From Gemmatimonadales bacterium (GTDB taxonomy: Bacteria > Gemmatimonadota > Gemmatimonadetes > Gemmatimonadales > GWC2-71-9), in contig JAICLE010000015.1 in the NCBI GenBank assembly GCA_025927545.1, forward strand, positions 1 through 49,508: DNA of 49,508 bases, given 5' to 3'. The notes under the pieces are model-generated. The model worked only from the letters and a program-made list of their open reading frames with translations, was not told the origin of the DNA and ran no database searches. The position numbers and the translations under genes were made by a program. This document shows, one piece after another, positions 37,696 to 45,720 of this stretch (positions within the stretch are counted from its first letter, which is position 1; each line of letters starts with the position of its first letter).

Positions 37696-39066
37696 TCACC
37701 ACACCACGCGCACGCGATAGGTCAGCACCGTCTGACCGCGCGGGGGCACCTTCACCCGGAAGCGGGTGATGGTGGAGGAGACTTTCTCCGCGGGCACGCT
37801 GCTCTGGATCACGCTCCATTCGCCGCCCCGCTCCTCCTGCACGTCCACGGTGGCGGCGCTGTCCGTGGCGTTCCGGACGGTGACGCGGTAATCCGCGGTG
37901 GCGAGGGTGCGCCAGCCTGCCTTCGTGCTGTCCCGGCGGGTCGCGTAGGTGGTCTGCACCCGCCGGGCGGTGAGGTCGAACGCGGTCCCGGCCGTGAGCC
38001 GCACGTCCTCGCCCGCCGGCGTGTGGTCCATCGCCGCCTCGCCCACCAGTTGTGCCCGGCCCGCGCTGTCCGCCTGGAACAGGCGGACGATCCCGCCGGG
38101 GAGCGGCCGGTCGCCGAACTCCCGCTTCCGCGGCCGCTCGAGCGTGTAGCTCACCTCGACCGGCGCTTCCGAGTCGTCGCCCTGCTGCGGCAACATTCCC
38201 CAGAACGGCAGGAGCCCATGCACCACGTAATGCCGCTGGTATTTCACCTGGGCAGGCTCGAACAGTGCCACCGTGGTCGTAAGCCCCGGAAGGAGGGAAC
38301 TCCGCCCCGGCAGCGAATAGACGTGGAACTCGCCCACGCGCTGCTCGGAGGCGAAGCTCTTCTCCCTCGCCTCGTCGGCCATGGCCGCGCGGGCCTGCAT
38401 CGGCATCGGGGGTGCCGCCTGCTGGGCGCTCCCGACCGACCCCGCGAGGAGCTGCACCTCCGCGTCCTCGAGCCGGAGCGTCTGGGATTCGAGCACCGCG
38501 CTCCCGGTCACCCGGGCCTCGGTCCCGCCGAGCAGCACCTGATAGCTCGCGAACCACGCCGCCCCGCGGGTGAAGTATCCCAGCCTGAGACGGTCCAGCG
38601 CCCGCGCGCTCTCCAACCGGAGCGATACCGCGGGCTCCGCGACGACCACATCGCCCGGGTAGAGAGCGAGGCCCGGCGGGCTGAAGGTGACGCGCCCGTC
38701 GGGAAGCTGCAGCCGGAGCGGGTCCACGCCCAGCACGAGCGCGCTCAGCGTATCGTTCGACTCCGGCACGCGAAACACCACCCGCCGCCCGACCGACCGG
38801 CGCAGCACGCTGGCCTCGTCCACCGCGCCGTCGTACGCGAGGCCCGTGATGGCGACGGAGGAATCGAGCGAGAACACCGAGGCGGGGTCGAGCGCGCCGA
38901 GCACCACGCGCTGGGTGCTGGCGCCCCGCGGCACGGCGGCCGGCACGCTCCGGCGCACCAGGACGCGGCCGTCGTTGTAGATGGTGAGTGACGTCTGCGC
39001 GCCGAGCGGCTGGGCGGACGCCAGCGCGAGCAGTATGAGCGGTGTGGCCACGCGGGTGGTGGTCAT
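37696..39066 (-). CDS. Secreted DUF4139 domain protein
   Basis: A 456-aa exported protein. The signal peptide ends P-L-G-A before Gln (an alternative cut after A-S-A also precedes Gln). The mature part begins T-S-L-T-I-Y-N-D-G-R-V-L-V and continues as beta-rich DUF4139 text to the end (V-P-P-R-G-Q-T-V-L-T-Y-R-V). No catalytic motif is visible. The family is of unknown function and usually periplasmic or surface-exposed. Its ATG overlaps the small zinc-ribbon gene by 4 bp. Confidence 0.82.
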   Translation of the reverse strand: MTTTRVATPLILLALASAQPLGAQTSLTIYNDGRVLVRRSVPAAVPRGASTQRVVLGALDPASVFSLDSSVAITGLAYDGAVDEASVLRRSVGRRVVFRVPESNDTLSALVLGVDPLRLQLPDGRVTFSPPGLALYPGDVVVAEPAVSLRLESARALDRLRLGYFTRGAAWFASYQVLLGGTEARVTGSAVLESQTLRLEDAEVQLLAGSVGSAQQAAPPMPMQARAAMADEAREKSFASEQRVGEFHVYSLPGRSSLLPGLTTTVALFEPAQVKYQRHYVVHGLLPFWGMLPQQGDDSEAPVEVSYTLERPRKREFGDRPLPGGIVRLFQADSAGRAQLVGEAAMDHTPAGEDVRLTAGTAFDLTARRVQTTYATRRDSTKAGWRTLATADYRVTVRNATDSAATVDVQEERGGEWSVIQSSVPAEKVSSTITRFRVKVPPRGQTVLTYRVRVVW

Positions 39067-39356
39067 CGGGGGAGCAGCTCCATGGCGAGGCGGCTCGCGA
39101 TCCGCCGCACGATGATGTAGGTGGCGAGCACCAGCACGGCGCCGTACAGTCGTGAAGACGCATCGCCCGGGAACCGGAAGGCGACGTACGCGGCCATCAG
39201 CGCCGTCACCGCGAGGGAGATGCGGCCGGCCAGGCGGGATGCACGCCGCTTCCGGCGGGCCAGGCAGTCCGGGCAGAGCTCCCCCCAGGGGAGCCCGCGC
39301 ACCCGCGTTCCACATTCCGCGCAGGGGACCTCAGGCAACCCGCCGGACAACCGCAC
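39063..39356 (-). CDS. Small zinc-ribbon membrane protein
   Basis: A protein of about 97 aa with two C-x-x-C knuckles (C-A-E-C and C-P-D-C) in the first 32 residues, a basic linker (R-R-K-R-R), and two transmembrane segments. I do not recognise a named family. The GTG at 39356 overlaps the end of the isocitrate dehydrogenase-family gene by 26 bp; a TTG at 39338 is an alternative start. It overlaps the DUF4139 start by 4 bp, so the two are probably translated together. Confidence 0.65.
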   Translation of the reverse strand: MRLSGGLPEVPCAECGTRVRGLPWGELCPDCLARRKRRASRLAGRISLAVTALMAAYVAFRFPGDASSRLYGAVLVLATYIIVRRIASRLAMELLPR

Positions 39357-40347
39357 GCCCGAACTCCTCCGTCGAGGCGGTGCCGCCGAGGTCGCGCGTG
39401 CGGATGTGGTCGCGCACGATCGTGTCGGCGATGGCGTCGCGGATCCGTTGGGCGCGGTCGAGCTCGCCCACGTGGTCCAGCATCATCGCGGCGGCCAGCA
39501 TCTGGGCGGACGGATTGGCGATGCCCTGCCCCGCGATGTCGGGGGCGCTTCCGTGCACGGCCTCGAAGATCGCGGCCCTGGTCCCGATGTTGGCACCCGG
39601 CGCGAGCCCGAGCCCGCCGACCAGCCCGGAGACCTCGTCGCTCAGGATGTCGCCGAACATGTTGGTGGTCACCATGACGTCGAACTGCTCGGGTCGCATG
39701 ACCAGTTGCATGGCCGTGTTGTCCACGATCATGTCGTTCGCCGCCACCCGCCCCTCGTACTCCCGGGCGACCTCGCGGCCCACCTCGAGGAAGAGCCCGC
39801 TCACCATCTTGAGGATGTTGGCCTTGTGGACGATGGTGACCTGCTTCCGCCCGTGCTTGAGCGCGTAGTCGAACGCGAACCGGACGATCCGCTCGCAGCC
39901 GGCCCGGGTGACGATCGCCATCGATTCGCCCACTGCACGCGGGTCGTCGCCGATCTGGACGAAGTGCTCGACGCCGATGTAGAGCCCCTCGAGGTTCTCT
40001 CGCACGAGCACGATGTCCACGTTCTCGAACCGGCCGCCGGGGGCGATCGTCCGCGCGGGACGAACATTGGCGAAAAGCTCGAACTCCTTCCGGAGCCCCA
40101 CGTTGACCGAGCGGAACCCGGTGCCCACCGGCGTCGTGAGCGGGCCCTTGAGCGCGAGCGCGTTCTTGCGGATGCTCTCCACGGTGGCGTCGGGCAGCGG
40201 CGTCCCGGTCGCCTCCACCGCGGCCATGCCGGCCAGTTCCTCGTCCCAGGTGAAGCGGAGCCCCGTGGCCTCGAGGACCCGCACCGTCTGCGTCGTGATC
40301 TCGGGCCCGATCCCGTCGCCCGGGATCAGCGTCACGTCGTACGTCAT
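39331..40347 (-). CDS. Isocitrate/isopropylmalate dehydrogenase family enzyme, probably NAD-dependent isocitrate dehydrogenase
   Basis: A 338-aa beta-decarboxylating dehydrogenase. It begins [12 protein letters not shown]. The substrate loop R-S-V-N-V-G-L-R-K and the block F-A-N-V-R-P-A-R favour isocitrate over isopropylmalate. Further blocks are [19 protein letters not shown], the Mg-binding [10 protein letters not shown], and H-G-S-A-P-D-I-A-G at the nucleotide site, as in NAD-linked forms. Homoisocitrate or tartrate dehydrogenase are less likely. Its ATG overlaps the preceding gene's stop by 4 bp. Confidence 0.87.
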   Translation of the reverse strand: MTYDVTLIPGDGIGPEITTQTVRVLEATGLRFTWDEELAGMAAVEATGTPLPDATVESIRKNALALKGPLTTPVGTGFRSVNVGLRKEFELFANVRPARTIAPGGRFENVDIVLVRENLEGLYIGVEHFVQIGDDPRAVGESMAIVTRAGCERIVRFAFDYALKHGRKQVTIVHKANILKMVSGLFLEVGREVAREYEGRVAANDMIVDNTAMQLVMRPEQFDVMVTTNMFGDILSDEVSGLVGGLGLAPGANIGTRAAIFEAVHGSAPDIAGQGIANPSAQMLAAAMMLDHVGELDRAQRIRDAIADTIVRDHIRTRDLGGTASTEEFGRAVVRRVA

Positions 40348-40967
40348 GGCTCGAACGGCAGCACGGCGTCCAGGGCAGCGGTGAGCGCGGCGTCGGGCGT
40401 CGCCCCGCTGCCGATGGTGAGGCTCCGCCACAGCACTTTCCCCGACCGGGTATCGGCCGCCACGAGCGAGAGCTCGGCGCGCGCGCGTCCGTCGGGTCCC
40501 CGGGTAAAACCGAGCGCCGCCGGCACCATCACCACCCGGCCGCCGGCCACCGCCGTGAGCTTGCGCAAGGAGGCGCGGAGCGGATCCGGCACGTCCTTGA
40601 GCTTGGGGGAGCGGAGCAGCGCCTGGCCCATCTGGTCGGGATCATCCACGATTCCGGGCGCGCGCCGCGCGATTTTCCGGAGCGCGGGCGGCAGCACCCA
40701 CTTGACCTCGGGCCCGCGCGCCTCGAACGCCTCGCCGATCAGCGAGTCGGCGCGCAGGAGCGCGGGGCGGCGGTCGCGGTACGGCGCGAAGAGGCTGTCG
40801 TTCTCCGCGGCGGGATCGATGGCCAGAAGGGTGAGGGGGATCAGCGGCACCTGCTGGCCGGCCAGTCCCTGGGTCGGCACCGGCAACGGGGGCGCCTGCC
40901 CCTGCGCCGCGAGGGGGGCAGCCACCAGGAGTACGAGCGCGCACGTCGGAAGCAAGGGGCGGGGCAC
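40344..40967 (-). CDS. Secreted hypothetical protein
   Basis: A 207-aa protein with a signal peptide ending P-L-A-A before Gln, followed by a Pro-rich segment and an alpha/beta-looking domain with V-V-M-V-P-A-A-L-G-F and G-K-V-L-W-R-S-L-T-I-G-S-G. I do not recognise the family. The GTG at 40967 has no ribosome site and is preceded at 6 nt by TACCTT, so it may head a leaderless operon with the dehydrogenase, zinc-ribbon, DUF4139 and downstream genes. Confidence 0.7.
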   Translation of the reverse strand: MPRPLLPTCALVLLVAAPLAAQGQAPPLPVPTQGLAGQQVPLIPLTLLAIDPAAENDSLFAPYRDRRPALLRADSLIGEAFEARGPEVKWVLPPALRKIARRAPGIVDDPDQMGQALLRSPKLKDVPDPLRASLRKLTAVAGGRVVMVPAALGFTRGPDGRARAELSLVAADTRSGKVLWRSLTIGSGATPDAALTAALDAVLPFEP

Positions 40968-40973
40968 GGCGGG

Positions 40974-40979
40974 AAGGTA
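40974..40979 (-). promoter_or_regulatory. Possible -10 element before the secreted hypothetical gene
   Basis: TACCTT on the - strand, 6 nt before the GTG at 40967, without a Shine-Dalgarno sequence between. The same hexamer precedes the SDR at 41939. Confidence 0.3.
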
Positions 40980-40995
40980 ATGGAAGGAAGCGGCG

Positions 40996-41070
40996 AGCGG
41001 TAAGAGGTGAGCGGTAAGAGGTGAGAGGGAATCGACCCCGCTCACCTCCTGCCGCTCACCTCTTACCGCT
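40996..41070. repeat. 30-bp-arm inverted repeat built from tandem 14-mers
   Basis: The left arm (40996-41025) is two tandem copies of AGCGGTAAGAGGTG plus AG. The right arm (41041-41070) is its reverse complement with two mismatches. The loop is 15 nt. It begins 2 bp past the stop codon of the SDR gene and ends about 28 bp before the next GTG, so it could fold as a very stable hairpin at the 3' end of the SDR mRNA. No transposase or target duplication is present. Confidence 0.85.
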
Positions 41071-41072
41071 GT

Positions 41073-41939
41073 TCACTCGAGCGACATCCCTCCATCCACC
41101 ACGATGGTCTGCCCCGTGATGTGCCGCGCGGACTCCGAACACAGGAACGAGATCACCCGCGCCACGTCGTCCGGCTCGGCCACGCGGCCCAGCACGGAGC
41201 TCTTCTGTGCCCGCTCGACCACCTCGGCCGGGAGCATCCCCATCCGCTCCGTGCGGATGAAGCCCGGAGCGACGGCGTTCACGTTCACGTTGGCGGGACC
41301 GAGCTCGACCGCGGCCGCGCGGGTGAGTCCCAGGAGCGCCGCTTTGCTCGCCGCGTAGTTGGCGACGCCGAACCCGGGGCGCTGGGCCTGGTGGGCGCTG
41401 ACGTTGACGATCTTGCCGTAGTGCTGCCCGCGGAAAGTGGGCGCCACCGCGCGGATGCAGTTGAACGCGCCGGTGACGTTGGTGTCGAGCACCTCGCTCC
41501 ACGCCGTCTCGCTCAACCGCCAGAGCGCGCCGTCGTTGGCGATCCCGGCGTTGTTGACCAGGAAGTGGAGGCCGCCGAGCCGCTGCCGGATCTCGGTGAC
41601 GAACTGGTCCACCGCGGCCCGGTCGCGCACGTCGCAGCGGAGGGCAAGGACCCCGACGCCCATCGCCCTGAGCGCGGCTTCCGTGAGCACCGCCTGCTCG
41701 CTCACGTCCCGCCCGGGCATGTTCACGAAGCAGAAGGCCACGTGGCAGCCGAGCTTGGCGAACTCGAGCGCGATGTGCCGGCCGAGCCCCGTGGCGCCGC
41801 CCGTCACCAGCGCGACCTTGCCTCGCCACCCCGTCCGGGCCGGCTGGGGTTGCGGCTCTTCCAGGGCGGCTCCGCTCGCCTCCGGAGCGCGGGACTCCCA
41901 CGACGGCCGGTGGCCGAAGCCGAAGGATGGCAATGGCAT
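41073..41939 (-). CDS. FabG-like short-chain dehydrogenase/reductase
   Basis: A 288-aa classical SDR with T-G-G-A-T-G-L-G in the cofactor site, N-N-A-G-I, catalytic Tyr and Lys in Y-A-A-S-K, and the family end I-T-G-Q-T-I-V-V-D-G-G. It resembles 3-oxoacyl-ACP and acetoacetyl-CoA reductases. About 35 N-terminal residues before the Rossmann fold are Pro/Ser-rich and not conserved. The ATG at 41939 has no ribosome site but a TACCTT hexamer 8 nt upstream. It is divergent from cstA (87-bp gap) and ends beside a large hairpin. Confidence 0.85.
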   Translation of the reverse strand: MPLPSFGFGHRPSWESRAPEASGAALEEPQPQPARTGWRGKVALVTGGATGLGRHIALEFAKLGCHVAFCFVNMPGRDVSEQAVLTEAALRAMGVGVLALRCDVRDRAAVDQFVTEIRQRLGGLHFLVNNAGIANDGALWRLSETAWSEVLDTNVTGAFNCIRAVAPTFRGQHYGKIVNVSAHQAQRPGFGVANYAASKAALLGLTRAAAVELGPANVNVNAVAPGFIRTERMGMLPAEVVERAQKSSVLGRVAEPDDVARVISFLCSESARHITGQTIVVDGGMSLE

Positions 41940-41947
41940 GGGGTTCG

Positions 41948-41953
41948 AAGGTA
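41948..41953 (-). promoter_or_regulatory. Possible -10 element, leaderless start of the FabG-like gene
   Basis: TACCTT on the - strand, 8 nt before the ATG at 41939, without a ribosome site. Same hexamer as at 40979-40974. Confidence 0.3.
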
Positions 41954-42013
41954 CGGCGCGCCCGCGGGCGGGGGAAGGGGTCCCGCACCCTTCACCTTTG
42001 GGGCCGCGCGCTG

Positions 42014-42019
42014 TTAATT
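42014..42019 (+). promoter_or_regulatory. Possible -10 element, leaderless start of cstA
   Basis: TTAATT lies 7 nt before the ATG at 42027. The methyltransferase gene has the same TTAATT 7 nt before its ATG (6578-6583), and the bases between also end CGCC in both. Only a weak GGA is present as ribosome site. Confidence 0.35.
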
Positions 42020-42026
42020 GGACGCC

Positions 42027-44063
42027 ATGCTCCGACAACTGCTCTGGCTCCTGGTCGCCCTGGCGGGCGCCGCCGGGTGGGGCGTGCTGGCGCTCCACCG
42101 CGGCGAGACGATCAGCGCCGCGTGGCTCGTCCTGGCAGCGGTCGGCACCTATTTCATCGGCTTCCGCTTCTACAGCCGGTTCCTCGCCGATCGGGTGCTC
42201 GGCGTCAACGACCGCCGCGCCACGCCGGCCGAGCGACTGGCCAACGGCCGTGACTTCGTCCCCACCTCCCGCTGGGTGCTCTTCGGCCACCATTTCGCGG
42301 CGATCGCCGGCCCGGGCCCGCTGGTGGGCCCCGTGCTCGCGGCGCAGTTCGGCTATCTGCCGGGCACCATCTGGATCGTGGTCGGCGTCGTCCTGGCGGG
42401 CGCGGTCCAGGACTTCGTCATCCTGTTCGCCTCCATGCGGCGGGACGGGAAGTCGCTCGGGCAGATGGCCAAGGAGGAGACCGGGCCGGTGACCGGCATC
42501 CTCACGATGGTCGCCGTGCTCGCGATCATGGTGATCCTCCTGGCCGTGCTGGCCCTCGTCGTCGTGAACGCGCTCGCGGACAGTCCGTGGGGCGTGTTCA
42601 CCATTCTCTGCACCGTGCCGATCGCGGTGCTGATGGGCTTCTGGATGAAGGCGTGGAGGCCGGGGCGCACGCTCGAAGCCACGGCGGTGGGCGTAGTGCT
42701 GCTGCTGCTCGCGCTGGTGGGAGGCCGCTACGTGGCGGCGTCGCCCCTGCTGGCGCCGGTTTTCACCTGGTCGGCGCTGACGCTGGCGTATGCGGTGATC
42801 GCCTACGGCTTCGTCGCGAGCGTGCTCCCGGTCTGGATGCTGCTCTGCCCCCGCGATTACCTCTCGACCTTCATGAAGATCGGCACGATCCTGCTCCTCG
42901 CCCTCGGCATCCTGCTGGTGCTGCCCCCGCTCCGCCTGCCCGCGCTCACCCCGTTCATCGACGGCACCGGGCCGGTATTCGCCGGCAAGCTCTTCCCGTT
43001 CGCGTTCATCACCATCGCCTGCGGTGCCATCAGCGGCTTCCACGCGCTGGTGGCCTCGGGCACGACGCCCAAGATGCTCGTGCGCGAGAGCGACGCGCGG
43101 TTGATCGGCTACGGCGGCATGCTGATGGAATCGTTCGTCGCGGTCATGGCGCTGTGCGCCGCCGCGCTGCTCGATCCGGGGATCTACTTCGCCATCAACG
43201 CGCCGCTCGCGAGCCTCGGGGGCACGCCGGAAACGGCGGCCGCCGTCATCCGCGGCTGGGGCTTCACCGTGACGCCCGCACAGATCACGGCGCTGGCCGC
43301 GGACGTCGGCGAGAAGACCCTGCTCGGGCGCACCGGCGGCGCGCCGTCGCTCGCGGTCGGCATGGCCCACATCCTGAGCGGCGCGTTCGGCCGCGGACTC
43401 ATGGCGCTCTGGTACCACTTCGCCATCATGTTCGAGGCGCTGTTCATCCTGACCACGCTGGACACCGGCACGCGCGTCGGACGCTTCATGGTGCAGGAGT
43501 TGGCGGGCCACGTCTGGGCGCCGCTCGGCCGCACGTCGTGGTACCCCAGCACCATTCTGACCTCCGTGCTGGTCGTGGGCGCCTGGGGCTGGTTTCTGGT
43601 CCAGGGGGTCGGCGATCCGCTGGGCGGGATCAATTCGCTCTGGCCGCTGTTCGGCATCAGCAACCAGCTCCTGGCCGCAATCGCGCTCTGCGTCGGGACC
43701 ACGATCCTCATCAAGGCGGGGAAGGCGCGCTACGCCTGGGTGACGCTCGCGCCGCTCGCCTGGGTGCTCGTGGTGACGCTCACCGCCGGGTGGCAGAAGG
43801 TGTTCGCCGCCGACCCTCGGCTCGGCTTCCTGGCGCATGCCGCGCTCACCGCGGGGCAGGTGGCGGCCGGGTCGCTCGACCCGGCGCGCGGCGCGCGGCT
43901 CGTGTTCAACGACCGGCTCGACGCAGCCCTCGCGCTCGGCTTCATGGCGGTCACCGTGCTGGTGGTGCTCGCGTCGGCGCGGGTATGGGCGTTGGTGCTG
44001 ACCAGGCGCCGCCCTGCCGCGCTCAAGGAATCGCCCTTCGTGGAAACGGCGTATGTGGGGTAG
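42027..44063 (+). CDS. cstA: CstA/BtsT-family pyruvate or peptide transporter
   Basis: A 678-aa carbon-starvation protein with about 16-18 transmembrane segments. The signature N-terminal block is intact: F-G-H-H-F-A-A-I-A-G-P-G-P-L-V-G-P, then G-A-V-Q-D-F. A-S-G-T-T-P-K-M and L-T-T-L-D-T-G-T-R appear later. Escherichia coli CstA and BtsT take up pyruvate (and peptides for CstA), driven by protons. Pyruvate uptake would fit the pyruvate oxidase-like and lactate genes elsewhere in the window. The ATG at 42027 is preferred over an in-frame TTG at 42018. Its stop overlaps ybdD. Confidence 0.92.
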   Translation: MLRQLLWLLVALAGAAGWGVLALHRGETISAAWLVLAAVGTYFIGFRFYSRFLADRVLGVNDRRATPAERLANGRDFVPTSRWVLFGHHFAAIAGPGPLVGPVLAAQFGYLPGTIWIVVGVVLAGAVQDFVILFASMRRDGKSLGQMAKEETGPVTGILTMVAVLAIMVILLAVLALVVVNALADSPWGVFTILCTVPIAVLMGFWMKAWRPGRTLEATAVGVVLLLLALVGGRYVAASPLLAPVFTWSALTLAYAVIAYGFVASVLPVWMLLCPRDYLSTFMKIGTILLLALGILLVLPPLRLPALTPFIDGTGPVFAGKLFPFAFITIACGAISGFHALVASGTTPKMLVRESDARLIGYGGMLMESFVAVMALCAAALLDPGIYFAINAPLASLGGTPETAAAVIRGWGFTVTPAQITALAADVGEKTLLGRTGGAPSLAVGMAHILSGAFGRGLMALWYHFAIMFEALFILTTLDTGTRVGRFMVQELAGHVWAPLGRTSWYPSTILTSVLVVGAWGWFLVQGVGDPLGGINSLWPLFGISNQLLAAIALCVGTTILIKAGKARYAWVTLAPLAWVLVVTLTAGWQKVFAADPRLGFLAHAALTAGQVAAGSLDPARGARLVFNDRLDAALALGFMAVTVLVVLASARVWALVLTRRRPAALKESPFVETAYVG

Positions 44064-44259
44064 CCGGTATCGGAGTGCCCGGGCGGGGCTCGAACAAATG
44101 CTGCGCGTGGTGCGACGGGTCGCGGGGATGCCGGACTACGCGGCGCACGTGGAGCACCTCGCGCGCTGCCATCCGGACCGCAAGGTTCCGTCACCGAAAG
44201 AGTTTTTTCAGGAGTACGTCCGCGCGCGCTACGGAGCCGGCCCGACCCGCTGCTGTTGA
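44053..44259 (+). CDS. ybdD: YbdD/YjiX-family small protein
   Basis: A 68-aa protein with the family core M-P-D-Y-A-A-H-V-E-H-L, H-P-D-R-K-V-P-S-P-K-E-F-F and the characteristic double-Cys C terminus (T-R-C-C). In E. coli, YbdD and YjiX sit directly downstream of cstA and btsT and are needed for pyruvate transport. Here the ATG overlaps the cstA stop by 11 bp, which fits co-translation. A second ATG at 44098 would give a shorter protein that still contains the core. Confidence 0.85.
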   Translation: MWGSRYRSARAGLEQMLRVVRRVAGMPDYAAHVEHLARCHPDRKVPSPKEFFQEYVRARYGAGPTRCC

Positions 44260-44271
44260 GTCGGCATTGCC

Positions 44272-45720
44272 TCAGCGTGCCCGGGCGGCGCGAAGAATGG
44301 TATCCGCCAGGCTGGAGTAGGCGCCCCCGAAGTGATGGCCGCCCTCGACCCGCACCACCGTGGCCGTTCCCGGCGGCAGCACGGGGCACACCGAGTCCTT
44401 CTCGTCGGTCCCGTACATGCAAAGCACCCGGAGGCCGCGGAGTCGCGCGATCTCCGGCGCCGTAGGCCGGTTGCCCTTGGCACCGCCGAGCCATTCGGCC
44501 ACGTGAAACTCGAAGGACGCCGTCCGGCCGGCGCCGAGCAGCGCGACCAGATTGACGTGCGCGCGGAGATCGGGCGGCAGCCGGCTCGCCATGAACGGCA
44601 GCACGTCCGCGCCGAGCGAGTAGCCCACCAGGAGCACGTCCGCTCCTCCCCAGGCCGCCAGGTAATGCCGGAGCACCCGGGCCAGGTCCCGACCGGTCTC
44701 GTCCGGGGTTCTGGCGTGCCAGAAGTACTGCAGCGAGTTCAGTCCCACCACGGGTATGCCCCGCGCTACGAAGGCCTCGCCGATCTTCCGGTCGATGCTC
44801 GCCCAGCCGCCGTCCCCCGACACGATCACCGCGAGCTCGCCGGACCGGCCGTGCACGGGCAGCTCGACGAGCGGCAGGTCGCGCACCGCGGGTGCCGCCG
44901 GCGCGGGCACGAGGTTCGTGTGCTCCAGCCGCTCGAAGACCTCGCGGAACTGCGGCATCCAGTGCGCCTCGACGCCGAACCCGTGGCCCACCCTCGGCAG
45001 GCGAACGATCTGCGCGCCACGTACCTGCCGGACGAACTTCTCCGCCGCCAGCACACCGCACGTCGAATCCTGCTCCCCCTGGAGCACCACCCACGGTGTC
45101 TGCACCGTGTCGGCCGGGGCGAAGCTGATCTCGTGCGCGCCGGGACCCGGCCGCCACGACAGCCCGCCGCCGCCCCGGCAGAGCGCGCGGCTTAATTCCA
45201 GGCCCGGACAGAAACCGAGGCTCACTCCGGCGCGGAAGGTCCCTGGAGGCGCCTGCACCAGCATGGCGTAGACCAGCGCGGCGCCGGACGAGTAGCCCAC
45301 GAGCACGGGCGGGAGGTAGGTGGGAAAGCCGAGCCGGCGCTGCACTCCCTGACTCAACGCCTCGAAATCGGCCGCGGGATAGGCGCAGGGGCCGCCCGCC
45401 CGCGTCAGCCCGGCGAGGTAGCGGCGGATGTCCACTCCGACCACCAGCGCGTCGAGCGACGCAAGCGAGCGCGCCATCGGGACGACGCCGTGGGTCCAGC
45501 CGCCGTCGCCGGAGACGAACAGGACAACCCGCGACGGTCGTGCGCGGGTCCGGTACAGCACCACGGGACCGAACCGGCCGAACGCCATGGTGTCGACCTG
45601 GAGGCCCGCGCCCTGGAGGGGAACGGTGGGCAGGGCGGGAAGATTCGCCGGTGGGAGCGCGCTGCCGCCGCCGCAGGAGCCCAGCGTGATCGCGAGGAGA
45701 CCCGGCAGGAGGAGCGGCAT
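44272..45720 (-). CDS. acvB: AcvB/VirJ-family periplasmic aminoacyl-phosphatidylglycerol hydrolase
   Basis: A 482-aa lipoprotein (lipobox L-G-S-C) with two VirJ-type alpha/beta-hydrolase halves. Each has the S-G-D-G-G-W block (F-V-S-G-D-G-G-W near 70 and V-S-G-D-G-G-W near 300) and a nucleophile elbow, G-Y-S-S-G-A in the first and G-Y-S-L-G-A-D in the second, with H-H-F-G-G near the C terminus as the likely catalytic His. In Agrobacterium and Rhizobium AcvB hydrolyses lysyl- or alanyl-phosphatidylglycerol made by MprF/LpiA. Here the ATG overlaps the mprF stop by one base, which strongly supports the same pairing. Confidence 0.88.
   Translation of the reverse strand: MPLLLPGLLAITLGSCGGGSALPPANLPALPTVPLQGAGLQVDTMAFGRFGPVVLYRTRARPSRVVLFVSGDGGWTHGVVPMARSLASLDALVVGVDIRRYLAGLTRAGGPCAYPAADFEALSQGVQRRLGFPTYLPPVLVGYSSGAALVYAMLVQAPPGTFRAGVSLGFCPGLELSRALCRGGGGLSWRPGPGAHEISFAPADTVQTPWVVLQGEQDSTCGVLAAEKFVRQVRGAQIVRLPRVGHGFGVEAHWMPQFREVFERLEHTNLVPAPAAPAVRDLPLVELPVHGRSGELAVIVSGDGGWASIDRKIGEAFVARGIPVVGLNSLQYFWHARTPDETGRDLARVLRHYLAAWGGADVLLVGYSLGADVLPFMASRLPPDLRAHVNLVALLGAGRTASFEFHVAEWLGGAKGNRPTAPEIARLRGLRVLCMYGTDEKDSVCPVLPPGTATVVRVEGGHHFGGAYSSLADTILRAARAR

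Noticed and set aside
40996-41070. Inverted repeat considered as an insertion sequence end or complete MITE
   Set aside because: No transposase, no target-site duplication and no second copy in the window.
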